The notes below the pieces were generated by a model that saw nothing but the letters and a program-made list of their open reading frames with translations, did not search any database and was not told where the DNA came from. Made by a program: the position numbers and the translations under genes. A DNA stretch of 64,000 bases from Tetrahymena thermophila SB210 (Eukaryota > Ciliophora > Oligohymenophorea > Hymenostomatida > Tetrahymenidae), in NCBI RefSeq assembly GCF_000189635.1, contig NW_002476425.1, positions 1 to 64,000 of the forward strand, written 5' to 3'. Below are positions 38,301-49,697 of this stretch, in pieces; positions within the stretch are counted from its first letter, which is position 1, and every line of letters begins with the position of its first letter.

Positions 38301-40202
38301 TTTTCAAGATACAAGCAAGTAGATTAAGGGAAATCTTTAGAATATTTAATTTTATAAAAAAATTGTTTATGCTTACTTTATTTGATTTTATCAAAGAAAA
38401 AAGACATATTTTAAATTTAAAAATGGCATACCTCCTAACCTGTTGGGATCTACTGTCATAGCAAAAATAATTTTATTATTCCAAAATGCTTTTAAAACAC
38501 CATAGAATATTGAAATGATAACCAAGAAAGTAAATGGAAAGTTTTGATCTTTTATGCTTGATGTGTATTCTCTAAAGAGCACCATAGAAGCGAATATTTA
38601 ATACACAATTACCATCCATCCATAAATGTCAGAAATATTTTTATCCATCAAGGGGAAATGATAAAAATACTCAACCAATAAGAAAATACCAAAGATCTAG
38701 CCAACCGCAAATACCAAGCCTGTGCTATTTGTATACGTGGTTATAACTAATCCAATTTCTAGCAATGGCTCAATCTACTTAAATTAGCTGTATCTGGATT
38801 TTAGTTAATTAACACTGCTAAGTTCTTTGTTTTAAAGAATATTTTTTTGAGAAATATGATAATTATCAAATCAAATAATCTAAGATATATTTTTATTATT
38901 ATTTGAGTTAATTAAAAATGATCATTCTTCGTTTTAAGAATATTTTTTTTGAGAAATATGATAAATGTCTAATTATCAAATCAAATTTTCAAAGATATAA
39001 TTTTTTTTTTCATATTCAACATTTAGAAAAAAAATAAATATTTTTTTTAAATAATTTAAAATAGAATTTCATACAAATTTATTTTTGAATCAAAAATAAT
39101 TATTTCATGATAAAAGAAAGACTTGCAAAACTAAATTGGTTAGTTAGTTATTTAATTAATTAAATAGTCTGTTACCTGGGTTATGATAAATAAGAACTAT
39201 TATTAGGTTTAGCATAATAGTTGTTAGAAGCAAAATAATTGCACATCCTATGTTAAAGTAGTAAATCAGTAAATTATCATTCTAATTAACTAGAGATTAG
39301 ACACATCTTGAAGATCCATTGGTTTGATCGCAAAATAAAACACCAAAAATTAAGTCTAGCTTAGGCAAGCAGTAAAGCCATTTTTAATGCTCAAAGTAAA
39401 GCTAAATAGTGCCTATTTGGTAGGCTTAGGTTTTCAAAATATCAACGTCATCTATAATAATTATTCATAAAAAATTAATAATCAAGAGCTGATGGGTGAT
39501 TGATTGATTGATTTATCTCTCATTGATTAATTTAATTAAGAAAATTAAATCTAAAAGAAAATAAATAAGTAAAGTAAGTCTAAGTAAGTAAATCAATTAA
39601 TAGGCGAACTAACTAGTAGATAAATAGACTTTTATCTAATTTTTATGATATAACTTTATAATTATATTCTATTTTTAATTGACTTTCACTTATTAAGTTA
39701 GAATGTTCTTTATTACGCGTCTTTTATTAAAATTATTCACTTTTTTGTCTACATTTTTCATAAAAATTTAAACTTCTACATTTTAATAAATTGAACAACG
39801 AGCAAGCTTTAAATGAATAAGTAAGAAAGGTATACCTTTAATATTTGCAAAGCTCAAATTTAAATTATAAAAAATCAACGTCAATTCATATGAGCATAAA
39901 ACGAGTAATACGATTGCAATTACTACGCCTGAATTAATGCTCTTGAGAAGGTATGTTACCCTAACTGATTGGCAATATTAAAAGATATAATTTAAATAGT
40001 CGTCTGTGACTTATACTTTAGATACTGAGATAATCAAACCAGCAATCTAAGAAAAGTAGAAAGTAACCAAGCCAACATAGTAAATTCTCATTCTATTTCT
40101 TTCACTGTCCTTTAGGAACATTAAAAGAAATAAATTAGAAAGTGCTTCATACAGTATGTCCTATGTAGACCTCTTTTTCTCAATCTCTCTTAAGTTTTTC
40201 AT
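32343..40202 (-). CDS. Large multi-pass membrane protein with PAS domain, 16 exons
   Basis: Exons in order of transcription: 39836-40202, 39176-39451, 38440-38824, 38164-38375, 37908-38101, 37632-37825, 37482-37573, 37004-37431, 36429-36861, 35757-36134, 34795-35670, 34473-34491, 34038-34372, 33451-33977, 32481-33210, 32343-32389. The phases agree throughout, giving 1830 residues; an in-frame TGA just upstream fixes the start. Exons 1-3 encode several membrane helices. Exon 4 has a C-x(6)-C-P-C cluster. Exons 8-9 hold a PAS domain (about 680-780) with G-N-V-G-S-I-I-A-S-F, S-E-K-I-P and D-K-Y-G-Y-I. Exon 11 is a long Ser/Gln/Asn-rich linker. Four more membrane helices lie near 1255, 1440, 1555 and 1775. 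This plan is typical of a large ciliate-specific family, probably sensory or signalling, with no known catalytic domain. The 3-4 splice (donor GTTAGG) and exon 12 are the least certain. Confidence 0.82.
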
Positions 40203-41293
40203 TCAAATATCTATAAAAAAGAGTGAATTTAAAGCATAAATAATATTCATTTTACATTAAAATGTTTTAAAAAATCAATTAATTTATTCAAATTTTATAT
40301 AAATATCTTATATTACTCACTTCTACAGCTCAATAATCTGATAGAACTTTTTTGTTGCTCTTTTATAGCACCTTTTTTATTACTCCTACTATACTTTTTT
40401 TCAAATAGAACTTTTAATTTGTTTATTTGTATTAAGTTAGTTTTCTTATTATCAAATTATTCGCTATTTATTTTAAAATTCCTACTTCTCTCTCTAATAA
40501 CAAAAAAAAAAATTTCTTTTGCTTTTTATCAACTGGATGATAGGAATTAAGCTTTCAACATTTCTATGAATTTGTTTTTATAACAACTCAATAATTATAG
40601 TATTATAAACAAACGAAAAATAAATTTTCTTTCATTTTAATTTTTGATTAATTAGACTTATAGCTAACTCTAGTTTTAATATTTAAATTCAAAATTATTT
40701 TTATTTAAAATTTTTTTTTCAATATTTTACAGAAATAAATGTTATTTTATACATATTTCTATAATTAATTAAGAAAAAAAAAAAATTTAAATTTGCAAGA
40801 AATTAATAAAGCCAAGCCAAATTAAAAAAATATTTTCACATAAGTCAAAATTTTTTAGGTCTATCCATCCCCTACTATTTATAAATAAATAAATACTGTT
40901 CCATATTCATTTTCTTTTTTATTAGTTGAACAAAAGTATTTTATAAAAATGATTAATGCTTAACAAAAGTAATAATTAATATTTTTTTTTACTTTCATTT
41001 ATAATTCTTAATATCTTATTTTTTGTTATCATTTTATAAATATTTTATCTTTGTTTATTTTTTATCTGATTTATTTTATTTAAAATATCATATTTTAATT
41101 TTTTGTTTTAGAAATAAGTTTTTAAAAAATGTTAGCTAGTATAGAGCAATTTTGAATATATTAGCACAGTTTTTTAACAAAATATAATAGATTGAGGTTA
41201 TAAATGTAAGTATTATGATTATAATAACCCCTTTATTTATATTTAATTATAATAAAAAGTTAGATTTGATTTGGTTTTGTTTTGTTTTTATTT
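40203..41293. other. Intergenic upstream of the PAS gene
   Basis: AT-rich, with no frame that I would support. It should carry the promoter of the 32343-40202 gene and the 3' flank of the VEFS-box gene. Confidence 0.5.
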
Positions 41294-42163
41294 TCATTAT
41301 GATTGCATGAAGGAAACCTATTGAGCTGGGTAGTCTTTTAAATATTTAAGACATCTAGCTATTTGCTCTGAATCTAGAATTCCATTGTCTTACATAGTAA
41401 AAAGATGAATTACGAATTAAGGATGAAGATTAATTAGTTCTTGTATATTTTCATCCATAAATTGTTGTATATATCCGTACATATCAGATCTTTTAATAGG
41501 GATTTTTTCTTTTATTTTTTATTTTTCTAGTTTAATAAAGAATTCATTCCATAAGAAAGTAAATTTTTTATCTTTTGGAGTCATGTCATAAACATCTTAC
41601 ATATTTCTCTTATGTATTTGAGTTACCAGTCCTTCTTCTTAAACTTCATCATCTGAATCTTCAAATAAATCATTCAAATGTTTACGTGTAAAAATGTTAG
41701 CTTAATTAAAAATTTATTTATCAGAGAAGCAGCCTTTGATATCATCTCTTGTGAAAACTATATCCCCTAGCTACCATGTTTATTATTATTATTCATTTAG
41801 AGGTCTACTCTACTTTAAATTAACTGTTGCTTATGAGTCTTAGCTCATTTAACTTTATATCTCCTTGCTTTTTTTATTTTAAAGAGACTCATTGAAATTT
41901 GAAAAATCCTGAGGTAGCTGAGAAGAAAGTTAAGAATTGTCACTTTACTATCTTTTCGTCTATTTAGTTGCTAAATTTGGTTTATTTTCATTTTAACCTT
42001 TGCCTATGTTAGGTGTCTGTGCAATCTATTTTGTTTTTTAATCATCCTGCTATGAATTGTATAAATACTTTTATAGCAGTTGCTCTGTCCTATCAGGTAT
42101 TAGAGTAATTTACGAGTATTAATACTCGTAGTCCATTTAATTACTTTGTTGGCTTTAGTCCAT
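41294..42163 (-). CDS. VEFS-box protein, short Su(z)12-like
   Basis: One exon, 289 residues; a second in-frame ATG at 42136 is possible. Residues about 150-280 match the plan of the VEFS box of Su(z)12, EMF2 and VRN2: an acidic F-E-D-S-D-D-E, a basic stretch, D-V-Y-D-M-T, a K-x-F-x-x-L-W-N-E-F-F core, then helices with F-V-I-H-L-F and a final I-A-R-C-L-K-Y-L. In polycomb repressive complex 2 this segment binds the methyltransferase and activates H3K27 methylation. The zinc finger that precedes it in animal and plant homologues is absent; residues 1-140 are Gln/Ser/Asn-rich. Ciliates use a PRC2-like complex in heterochromatin formation, so a nuclear role fits, but complex membership is inference. 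Confidence 0.65.
42111..42130. repeat. Perfect 20-bp palindrome
   Basis: The sequence tacgagtattaatactcgta equals its own reverse complement. It lies inside the first codons of the VEFS-box gene, encoding Y-E-Y-Q-Y-S. It could be a dimeric protein site, a hairpin in the mRNA, or chance in AT-rich DNA. Confidence 0.9.
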
Positions 42164-42971
42164 TTTAATTAATTAATTATCTATCTTTATCTATCTATAG
42201 ATGCTTATTTAGTTTAATTTAATTAACTTCAAGTTTTCTTTAAAAACCGCGCTAAATAAATAAGTATTTATTAATTAATTACAAGCTTTTTTAATATTAA
42301 AATTAAATATCAGATTTTTGATTTTAAATGCTTTAAAATGATTTTTACAAAAAAAAAAAAATATATATGTAAGCAGGAATACAGATTTGATTTAAATATT
42401 TGTTTAAAAGTTTAATTCCTGAACTCATAAATGACATATGATTTAGCATTTTTAAGTTTTTTAGCTAAGGGAACTGGTGTTTAGCAATTTACTATATAAA
42501 TGTTATTATTAATAATTAAACTAAATAAATTTGAGGTTTTTAAATAAAATATTAAAATAAATGGTTTATTTATGCTTTGAATTCTGAATACATTTAATAA
42601 TTTGCTGATGAAAATAGGTATAATTAATCAATAAAACAGTAAATAATAACTATAATATTTATATCTATACTTAAATTATGAAATAAAAGTAAATTTCAAC
42701 ATAATATTCAACAAATAATAAAAATTATTTGATTTTTAATTGAAATAAAAGTTAGATTTTATTCAAATTTATTAAGTTAAAAAATTTATTTTAATAATGT
42801 TATTTATTAAATTATATTTTAAATTATTTCGTTTGGTTGGATGTTAAGAAATAGATAAATAAATAAGTGAAATATTTATTTTTTAAAGATGCAAAATTTA
42901 TACTAAATACAAACATATGTAAAAACTTAAAAATATTATTAGTACTTACATTATTTCTATTTAAATTTTCA
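42164..42971. other. Intergenic, no gene seen
   Basis: AT-rich region upstream of the VEFS-box gene, with A-runs near 42350. Nothing else supportable. Confidence 0.5.
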
Positions 42972-43313
42972 TCAGAAAATGAAAGCTAAGATAGCTGCAA
43001 GAAAATAAAATACAATAATGCTTGAAGAAAGACATGAAACTACTCCATCGATTTGTTTTTGAACTTAAGAATTGTCAGATTTACAAGTAGATTTTACTTT
43101 GTCTGCTAATTCCTTAAAAGTAGGGTATTAACCTACTGCTTTAAAACATGTAGTGACTTTATTTAGCTCAGTTTTACATGCAGTATCTGAATCTTAGCAA
43201 GGATTAGGTAAGCTTTTAATACAAGCATCTTTATCAGCTATTTCTTAGTCACTGATAGCATTTACAGAACATAGTAATAAAAGACCAGCAATGCAAATTA
43301 ATAAGACTTTCAT
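42972..43313 (-). CDS. Small secreted or membrane-anchored cysteine-rich protein
   Basis: 113 residues in one exon. The first 20 residues form a clear signal peptide (M-K-V-L-L-I-C-I-A-G-L-L-L-L-C-S, cleavage likely near V-N-A). The mature part has six cysteines before the C-terminal segment (C-I-K, P-C-Q-D, A-C-K, T-C-F, T-C-K, S-C-L), as in small disulfide-bonded ciliate proteins. The last 18 residues are hydrophobic, which fits a GPI-attachment signal or one membrane helix. Tetrahymena has large families of small secreted or surface proteins of this kind. No precise family is recognised and function is unknown. Confidence 0.78.
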
Positions 43314-43463
43314 TTTAAAAGATTCGAAATGTTTATTTTTTTAGTTTATTTTTTGTTTGTTTGTTTATTTATTTAAAATTTATTATATTGGCTAATACCT
43401 TTGTTTGAACTTAATAAAAGTTTAGGTTTTTCTAATTTAGAGATGAATCAAATTATAAATTTG

Positions 43464-43825
43464 TCAATATGTAAAAAAATGTTAAGTAAATTAATTGTAA
43501 ATCTTCTCGAATTAAAAATTAAGAAGTAAATTAAAATTTGTAAATTGCTAGAAGTAAATAATTCAAAATAAAAAATAGAAAAATTAAAGACTTTTACAAT
43601 TTTAAATTATGATCAATAATAATATATTTGAACTCTAATTAGTGGATTAATAGAATTATAAGTTTACCAATTAGTAAAATATGTTTAGTAATTTAATTGT
43701 AAATCTTCTCGAATTAAAACTTTAGAAGTTAATTAAATTTGTAAACTTCTAGAAATTAATGATTAAAAATATAAATTAGAAATATTTAAAGACATTGACA
43801 ATTTTAAATTATGAACAATAAAAAT
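43464..43825. repeat. Direct repeat, 202-bp period, two copies
   Basis: The block gtaaatcttctcgaattaaa starts at 43497 and again at 43699. Similarity extends about 160 bp in each copy, ending near acaattttaaattatga. Noncoding. Confidence 0.8.
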
Positions 43826-45189
43826 AATATTAACAATTTGTATTATTGAAAATTTATTTGAGCTTTCATAATACTCAAAAAACCATGTTATCTTTTATAG
43901 ATAAATAAATATTATTTAAACTAAAAGTAATTGTAAATTTAATGATAGAAATATTATTTATATTTGCCAGATTTTAATAGTCTTATTTAGTTTACTTTAA
44001 TTAAAGTATAATACTTATTAATTACGAGTATTTATATACCTTCTGCCTTCCAAAGATAATATACATAGAGTAGGTTGCATGATTTTTTGCTTATTGTTTA
44101 ACTGAATTTATATTTAATAAAATTGGAAAAATGGTAGATGATTTATAAAGTGGATTTACGGTATTTAATATTTGAATGACTAACGGAATAAATATCTTTA
44201 ATGAATAATTAATTTTAAATTATAGTAATAAAATAATTTGATTCTCATAGAATTTTTATTTACAGTTTTATATAAGATGCTTTTACTATTTAGGAAATAA
44301 AAAACTTTAATATTAAGAAATTTTTCTGATTAATTCTTTTGGATCATTTAAACATTTTTCTTTTAATTTTCTTTTTGTCTATTCTACTTTTTGTAAAAAT
44401 AAATAAATAAATAATTTATAAATTCAATTGATTTCTTAAAAGTAATATGTGGTAGCTCTTTTATTTTTATTTATTCATTTTGTATTAAAATATTTTGAAC
44501 CTAGATAATAATAATATTTTACAGGTAATTAATTAGCTTATTAATTTATTTATTTTATCTATCTTATTTTAGTTTTGTGTTATATTCTTACTTATTTTTT
44601 TTTCGAATGTATTATAAAAAGTAATAAAATAAATTCTTAATATAGATATTATATAATTTATTATTTAAAGATATGATGTTTTGTTTTTCATACCAAGAAA
44701 ATTAAAATTTATTTATCATAATATGAAATAAATAAAATAGTTTGGGCAAGTTTAAGTTTGATTTCAAAATAATAATCTAACTAAAATAATTAATCTTACA
44801 TAATGTTTTTGATTATATCATTTGCCATAAACTATTGATTAGGTAATAAAAATTAAAGAATTTATTTGTAAGATATGTTGTTTGCTTCATTAATATATCA
44901 AAGCAAATTGTTCAGAAATTTTGTAAGCAATATGATATCTTGAAAAATATAAATTTCATTTATCAGCTCAAAAATCATTATTAGCTAAATAATCTAATTA
45001 GATCCTTAGCTTACTATCAGTTCTAAGCATTATAATTTCAAAACTAAAAAAAATTTTCTTGGGTAAATACATTCATTTTGTAAATTATGAGGTTAAATAA
45101 ATAAGTAAGATTGGATAAAACATCAAAAATTTTTCACATAATTTTTATATATTTCCTTTAAGTTAAATGTTTGCTCAAATTATCGCATT
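43826..45189. other. Intergenic, no gene seen
   Basis: AT-rich. The 15-mer gatttacggtattta at about 44155 recurs at about 48608, upstream of one of the tandem orphan genes. No supportable frame. Confidence 0.45.
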
Positions 45190-45970
45190 TAGTAAAAACA
45201 TGGACTTTATACCAATTTTTTTTGATTAGTAGAAGCTTACTAATAGGATATTTTCACTCTTCAATATAATTTATTTTTATAACTAATTGTAAATCCATTC
45301 ATTTTAATTAAAGAAAAAATAAAATTTAAAAATATAAAAATATTAATATTATTTGTACATTATTTTAAATTTTTCTTATTTAGATATTAGTGATAAAAAT
45401 TAAATATTAGATTTATAATTATAACATCAACAAAAATTATTTAAAGATCAGAAAATAAGAAAATAAAGAAATGCATTAATTGCCGCAATATGCTGAAATG
45501 TCTGAACAAGAAGAAAGGAAATAATTAAATTTTATGAAAATTAATTAATATTGTTACTAATATGAAGATTTAATTTAAAAGGAAGTAAATGGAATTTATA
45601 CCAATTTATTTTTATAAATAATTGCTTACTAAGAGGATATTTTCACTCTATAATATAATTTTTTTATGATTAATTATAAATTCATTCATTCTATCTAATG
45701 AACAAATTTTAAAAATATAAAAATATTAATATTATTTGTTCATTCATCTTTTGAACTTTTTTTTATTTAGATATCAGTGAAGAAAATTAAATATTTTATA
45801 TATAATTATAAAATAAACAAAAATTTTTAAAGATCAGAGAATAGGAAAATAAAGAAAATAAAGAAATTGCCTAAATATTCTGAAATGTCGGAACAAGAAG
45901 AATAAAAAAGGAAATAATTACATTTTCAGAAAACTCATTAATACTGTTACCAGTATTTAGATTTAATATA
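45190..45970. repeat. Direct repeats of about 390 bp at the left edge of the orphan-gene cluster
   Basis: Two units (about 45190-45590 and 45590-45970) share a ggatattttcactct block, a block ending tattaatattatttgt, a (a)tttagatat(t/c)agtga block, the ttaaagatcag block and the first codons of the orphan gene. The first unit ends in a broken gene, the second in the intact one. Confidence 0.75.
45498..45701 (+). pseudogene. Truncated first copy of the tandem orphan gene
   Basis: Starts M-S-E-Q-E-E-R-K-Q-L like the gene at 45885 and stays similar for about 34 codons (Q-Y-C-Y-Q-Y-x-D-L-I-Q, Q-E-V-N). It then runs directly into the upstream flank of the next copy, so its last 33 codons are flank sequence. 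TGA is at 45699-45701. It looks like the remnant of an unequal exchange. Confidence 0.7.
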
Positions 45971-46799
45971 ACAGGAAGTAAATCATCTCTATTAAATCAT
46001 ATAATTCCCATTGAAGGAAGAAAAAATTGAAACTAATATTGAATAGATTATTTAAAGTGCTCTATTTTGCATGAAATAGTTTATGTCAGCTATATAATAC
46101 ACATAATACTTATTTGAAGATGAAAACAAGAATATAGAATCGAAAAGTTTCTATTTTTTAGATTTTGAAGAATTTTTTGAAAGAAATAGTAATTCTTTTA
46201 TTACCACTTTCAGTTAAGAGCTTCTCAAATACCAAAAATTAAAAAAAGAAGATGGTATTTCAAAAAATGACTTTCAGAATTTACTTATATTTTTTAAGGT
46301 TATAATTCAAGAAAATTATGGTTAAATGTCATAACGTTAAGGATTTCATCACAATTATAAAGAGTTAATAGAAAATGTAAAAGCCATTTAAAATGAATTT
46401 TTTAATAATGATGAAGAAACTTCATAAAAGATTAAACAATTGATTGATTATCAATAAATAATTGAAAATTATGATAAAGAAGAAGAAAGAATAAATAAAT
46501 AGAATGAAATTGAAAGAGCATAGCATTAATTGATTTTTTGGGCAAAAATGATAAATGATAATTCTAAAGGTGATGAATTATAATTGAGGCAATTTTTTAA
46601 TTAATTGGAAGAAATATTTTAATTAAAAATTTAAAGTTAAAATGGCTAAGATCATTAAGTCAATATAGAATTGAGAAGTGAACATATGGAAGGTATCACA
46701 ATTTCCCACGAAAGAGATATTGAATAAAATAAAGAAAAGATATAAAATGAAAAGATAATTGATGAAATTGATGAAATAATTATTGATGAATAATAATGA
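45885..46799 (+). CDS. Orphan protein, tandem copy 1
   Basis: 304 residues in one exon, ending at TGA 46797-46799; no family recognised. It is helical and rich in Gln, Glu, Lys and Asn. Shared blocks with the copy at 48873 include E-T-N-I-E-Q-I-I-Q, F-E-R-N-S-N-S-F-I-T, K-N-D-F-Q-N-L-L-I-F-F-K and L-R-Q-F-F-N-Q-L-E-E-I-F. The last 45 residues (G-I-T-I-S-H-E-R-D-I and an acidic, Ile-rich end) are longer than in copy 2. No signal peptide, membrane helix or metal-binding motif. Strong coding constraint is suggested because the paralogues align over their length without frameshifts. Confidence 0.78.
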
Positions 46800-48275
46800 A
46801 GAAGAATATTCTTGATTTGCAAAAAAGTGAGCTCTATTTAAAGCAAGGAAAAATTTAAATTAATTAAGGAAATTATTTCACAGCATTTAAGTTTATTTTT
46901 TAAATTAGAATTATATTAAAGTTTTTTTATATTTCATGTTTTGCAATAGATCAATTCTTTCACACTTATTTTAAAATAATTCAATCTTTTTTATTCTTTC
47001 TATTTCCAATTTTATTTCAAATAAACTAATTATTTAATTATTCTTAAGTAAATAGAATTGATTTTTAAATATAATATACAGTCATAATATGATAAATAAT
47101 ATTTTACAAAAATAAATAAGAATCAAATATTTCAAGATTAATTTTAAATTTAAATTGTATGATTTACGAAATACAACAACATAAAATATAATATATAAAA
47201 TATAAATTTTTTTAGTATTATTTATTTTTTTAAACTAGAAACAATAAATAAATTTTTATAAATTATCTATAAAAAGCTTTAAATTTTATTGTTTATCATT
47301 TAATTGATTTTGCATTTTAATAAATAAAACAAAAATAGAATAAATGTCTATATAAATTATAAAAAACAAAATGATTAATCTCTATTCTTATTTAAACATT
47401 TGATTATGTTTAAAGATTAAGATTTATTTATTATTTAATTTAAAATACAATGTTTATGATTTATTTATTTATGATTTAATTTTAAAATATTATTTAGAAT
47501 TTAATTTTACATATTATTTAAGATTTAATACAATACTTGTATTTATTTATGGTTAGATTTTAATTAAAATTTAAAAAATGACATACAGTTAGTTATCCAG
47601 ATTATTGTTTGTCATGTTATTTTGTGTAAAAGGAAGATTTATCTATAATTATTAAAAATTATATGATTTATCTATATTAATTTAATCAACTAATAAATAT
47701 ATATTTATACTAATCAAGTGTTATTTTTTGAGATTTTTTATCTTTTTCAAAATATTGTTTGCATTTTGATAATGTATTTATTTACAATTTTTAAAAAAAT
47801 TTATTGTTTTAGCATCATTTGTTATAAACAGAAATCTAATTACCAATAAAAATAAGATAAATATCTTTATTAATCTTTCTTTTATTTCCTATTCTAACTT
47901 ATCACAATATTTATCAATTTATTTTTAAATATATCATCATTCTTTTTCAAAGAATTGATACTATTTAATTTATACTTTATTATTAATAATCTCATTTTAG
48001 TCATCTTATTTTTTACATTCTTATTTACAAGTTTTACATTTATTTTAGTTAAAAGTATGTTAATTATAACAATCTTAACACTATTAAATACTTTAAAATT
48101 ATTTATTTCCATTTAAACATATTCTTTCTATCAAATTAAATCAAATATTTAATTTATTAACAATTTTTACATTTTTTTATTATATAATAAACAAAAAGAA
48201 GCTTGTATAAAAAACTTATAAAAAGAGTTTAACAATAAATGTTAAATTGATTTTTCTCAGTCTGGTTGGTAAAAT
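46800..48275. other. 3' flank of tandem orphan copy 1
   Basis: AT-rich. Largely homologous to about 49800-51000, so it belongs to the duplicated unit. No gene seen; a low-complexity stretch at 47894-48112 gives only an artefactual frame. Confidence 0.6.
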
Positions 48276-48485
48276 ATGAAAACTATGACAAATAAGTTGT
48301 CAATAGGCTTTCTTTCTTCAAATATTTTTGATTTATTTTAAGATTTAATAAAGAATTTAGAAAAATATTTAGAAAAATAATAACAAATAAGATATCCTTA
48401 TGATGATTAATTTTAAATTGAAATATAAGATATTTTATTTGATGATTTAATAATTGAATAAATTAGTGAATACATGTAATAATGA
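48276..48485 (+). CDS. Possible small protein, 69 residues
   Basis: A ciliate-code frame from M-K-T-M-T-N-K-L-S to TGA at 48483-48485, with protein-like composition (S-S-N-I-F-D-L-F-Q-D-L-I and F-D-D-L-I-I-E-Q-I). It sits between the two orphan-gene copies and I saw no counterpart after copy 2. It may be a short gene, or a fragment of a larger decayed one. No family recognised. Confidence 0.35.
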
Positions 48486-48872
48486 ATATTTAATGTGATT
48501 ATTAGTATTTACATGAATAATTTTTTAAAAATTTATACTTTTTTTTTTGTAAAATTTATAAATATTCAGAAAATATGGTGAAAATTTATGCTGGTGAGAA
48601 TTAATGAGGATTTACGGTATTTATTTTATAAGTCCATCTTTTGAACTTTTTCTTATTTAGATATTAGTGAGGAAAATTTAATATAATATAATTATAAAAT
48701 AAACAAAGATTTTTAAAGATCAGAGAATAAGAAAATAAAAAAATTCATTCATCGCCTCATCATTTTAACATTGAGGAAAATTAAATATTATATTATTATA
48801 AAATAAACAAAGATTATTAAAGATCAGAGAATAAAAAAATAAAAAATTGCATTAATTACAGCAAAAGGTGAA
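48486..48872. other. Repeated upstream flank of tandem orphan copy 2
   Basis: Contains two close copies (about 48690-48760 and 48780-48850) of the agg/gaaaattaaat...aaacaaagat...aaagatcagagaata block that precedes each member of the orphan family. This is the family's conserved 5' region and may include its promoter or leader. Confidence 0.6.
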
Positions 48873-49697
48873 ATGTTGCAATATGAAATGTCGGAGGAAG
48901 ATGAAATAATGTCGGAAGATGAAAAAAGGAAATATGAAAATATTATGGAAATGGCTGTTTATTGTTTGAAATTTTAAGGATAAATTTAATAGGAACTAAA
49001 TCAACTATGTAAAATCATTGAATTCCCATTGAATGAGGATAATATTGAAACTAATATTGAAGAAATCATTTAAATAACTCTCAATTGCATGAATGAGTTT
49101 ATGCAAGCTGTAAATTGCACATAATACTAATTTGAAGATGAAAACACGAATATAAAATCAAAATAAATATATTTTCGTAATTTCGTAGATTATTTTGAAA
49201 GAGATAGTAACTCTTTTATCACCATTTTCAGTTAAGCTCTTTACAAATACCAAAAACTAAAAAATGAAGAAGGTATTTCAAAAAAGGACTTTCAGAATTT
49301 ACTTATATTTTTTAAGATTATAATTCAATATAAATATGATTAAATGAGATCACATTAAAATTTTAACCACAATTATAAAGGGCTAACAGAAAATTTAAAA
49401 AACATTAAAAATCAATTTTTTTAAAATGATGAAGAAATTTCATAAAAGATTGATGAATTGATTGATTTATAATAAATAATAGAAAATGAAGATAAAAAAC
49501 AAGAAATAATAAATAAATAGAATAAAATTAAAAGAAAAAAGCATAAATTCATAAAATTGGCAAAATTTGTAAATGATAATTATAAAGATGATGAATTTTA
49601 ATTGAGGCAAGTTTTAAATGAATTAGAAGAAATATTTTAAATAAAATTTGAAAGTTAAGATGGCAAAGAAAAGATCATTAAGTCAAAATAGAATTGA
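48873..49697 (+). CDS. Orphan protein, tandem copy 2
   Basis: 274 residues in one exon. It is a paralogue of 45885-46799 with an extended N-terminus (M-L-Q-Y-E-M-S-E-E-D-E-I-M-S-E-D-E, itself an internal doubling) and a shorter C-terminus caused by a TGA at 49695-49697. DNA after that stop still resembles the 3' coding end of copy 1 (for example atggaaggtatca), so the stop is probably a derived truncation. Shared blocks are those named for copy 1. Function unknown; an alternative start lies at 48888. Confidence 0.75.

Noticed and set aside
38391-38585. Separate small membrane protein on the minus strand, and another at 38167-38394
   Set aside because: They are pieces of exons 3 and 4 of the PAS membrane protein read through a splice donor or in another frame; splicing at 38440/38375 restores the Cys-Pro-Cys frame.
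47894-48112. Minus-strand 72-codon frame
   Set aside because: Asn/Lys/Ile low complexity as expected from A/T-rich spacer; the equivalent position after the second tandem copy has no such frame.
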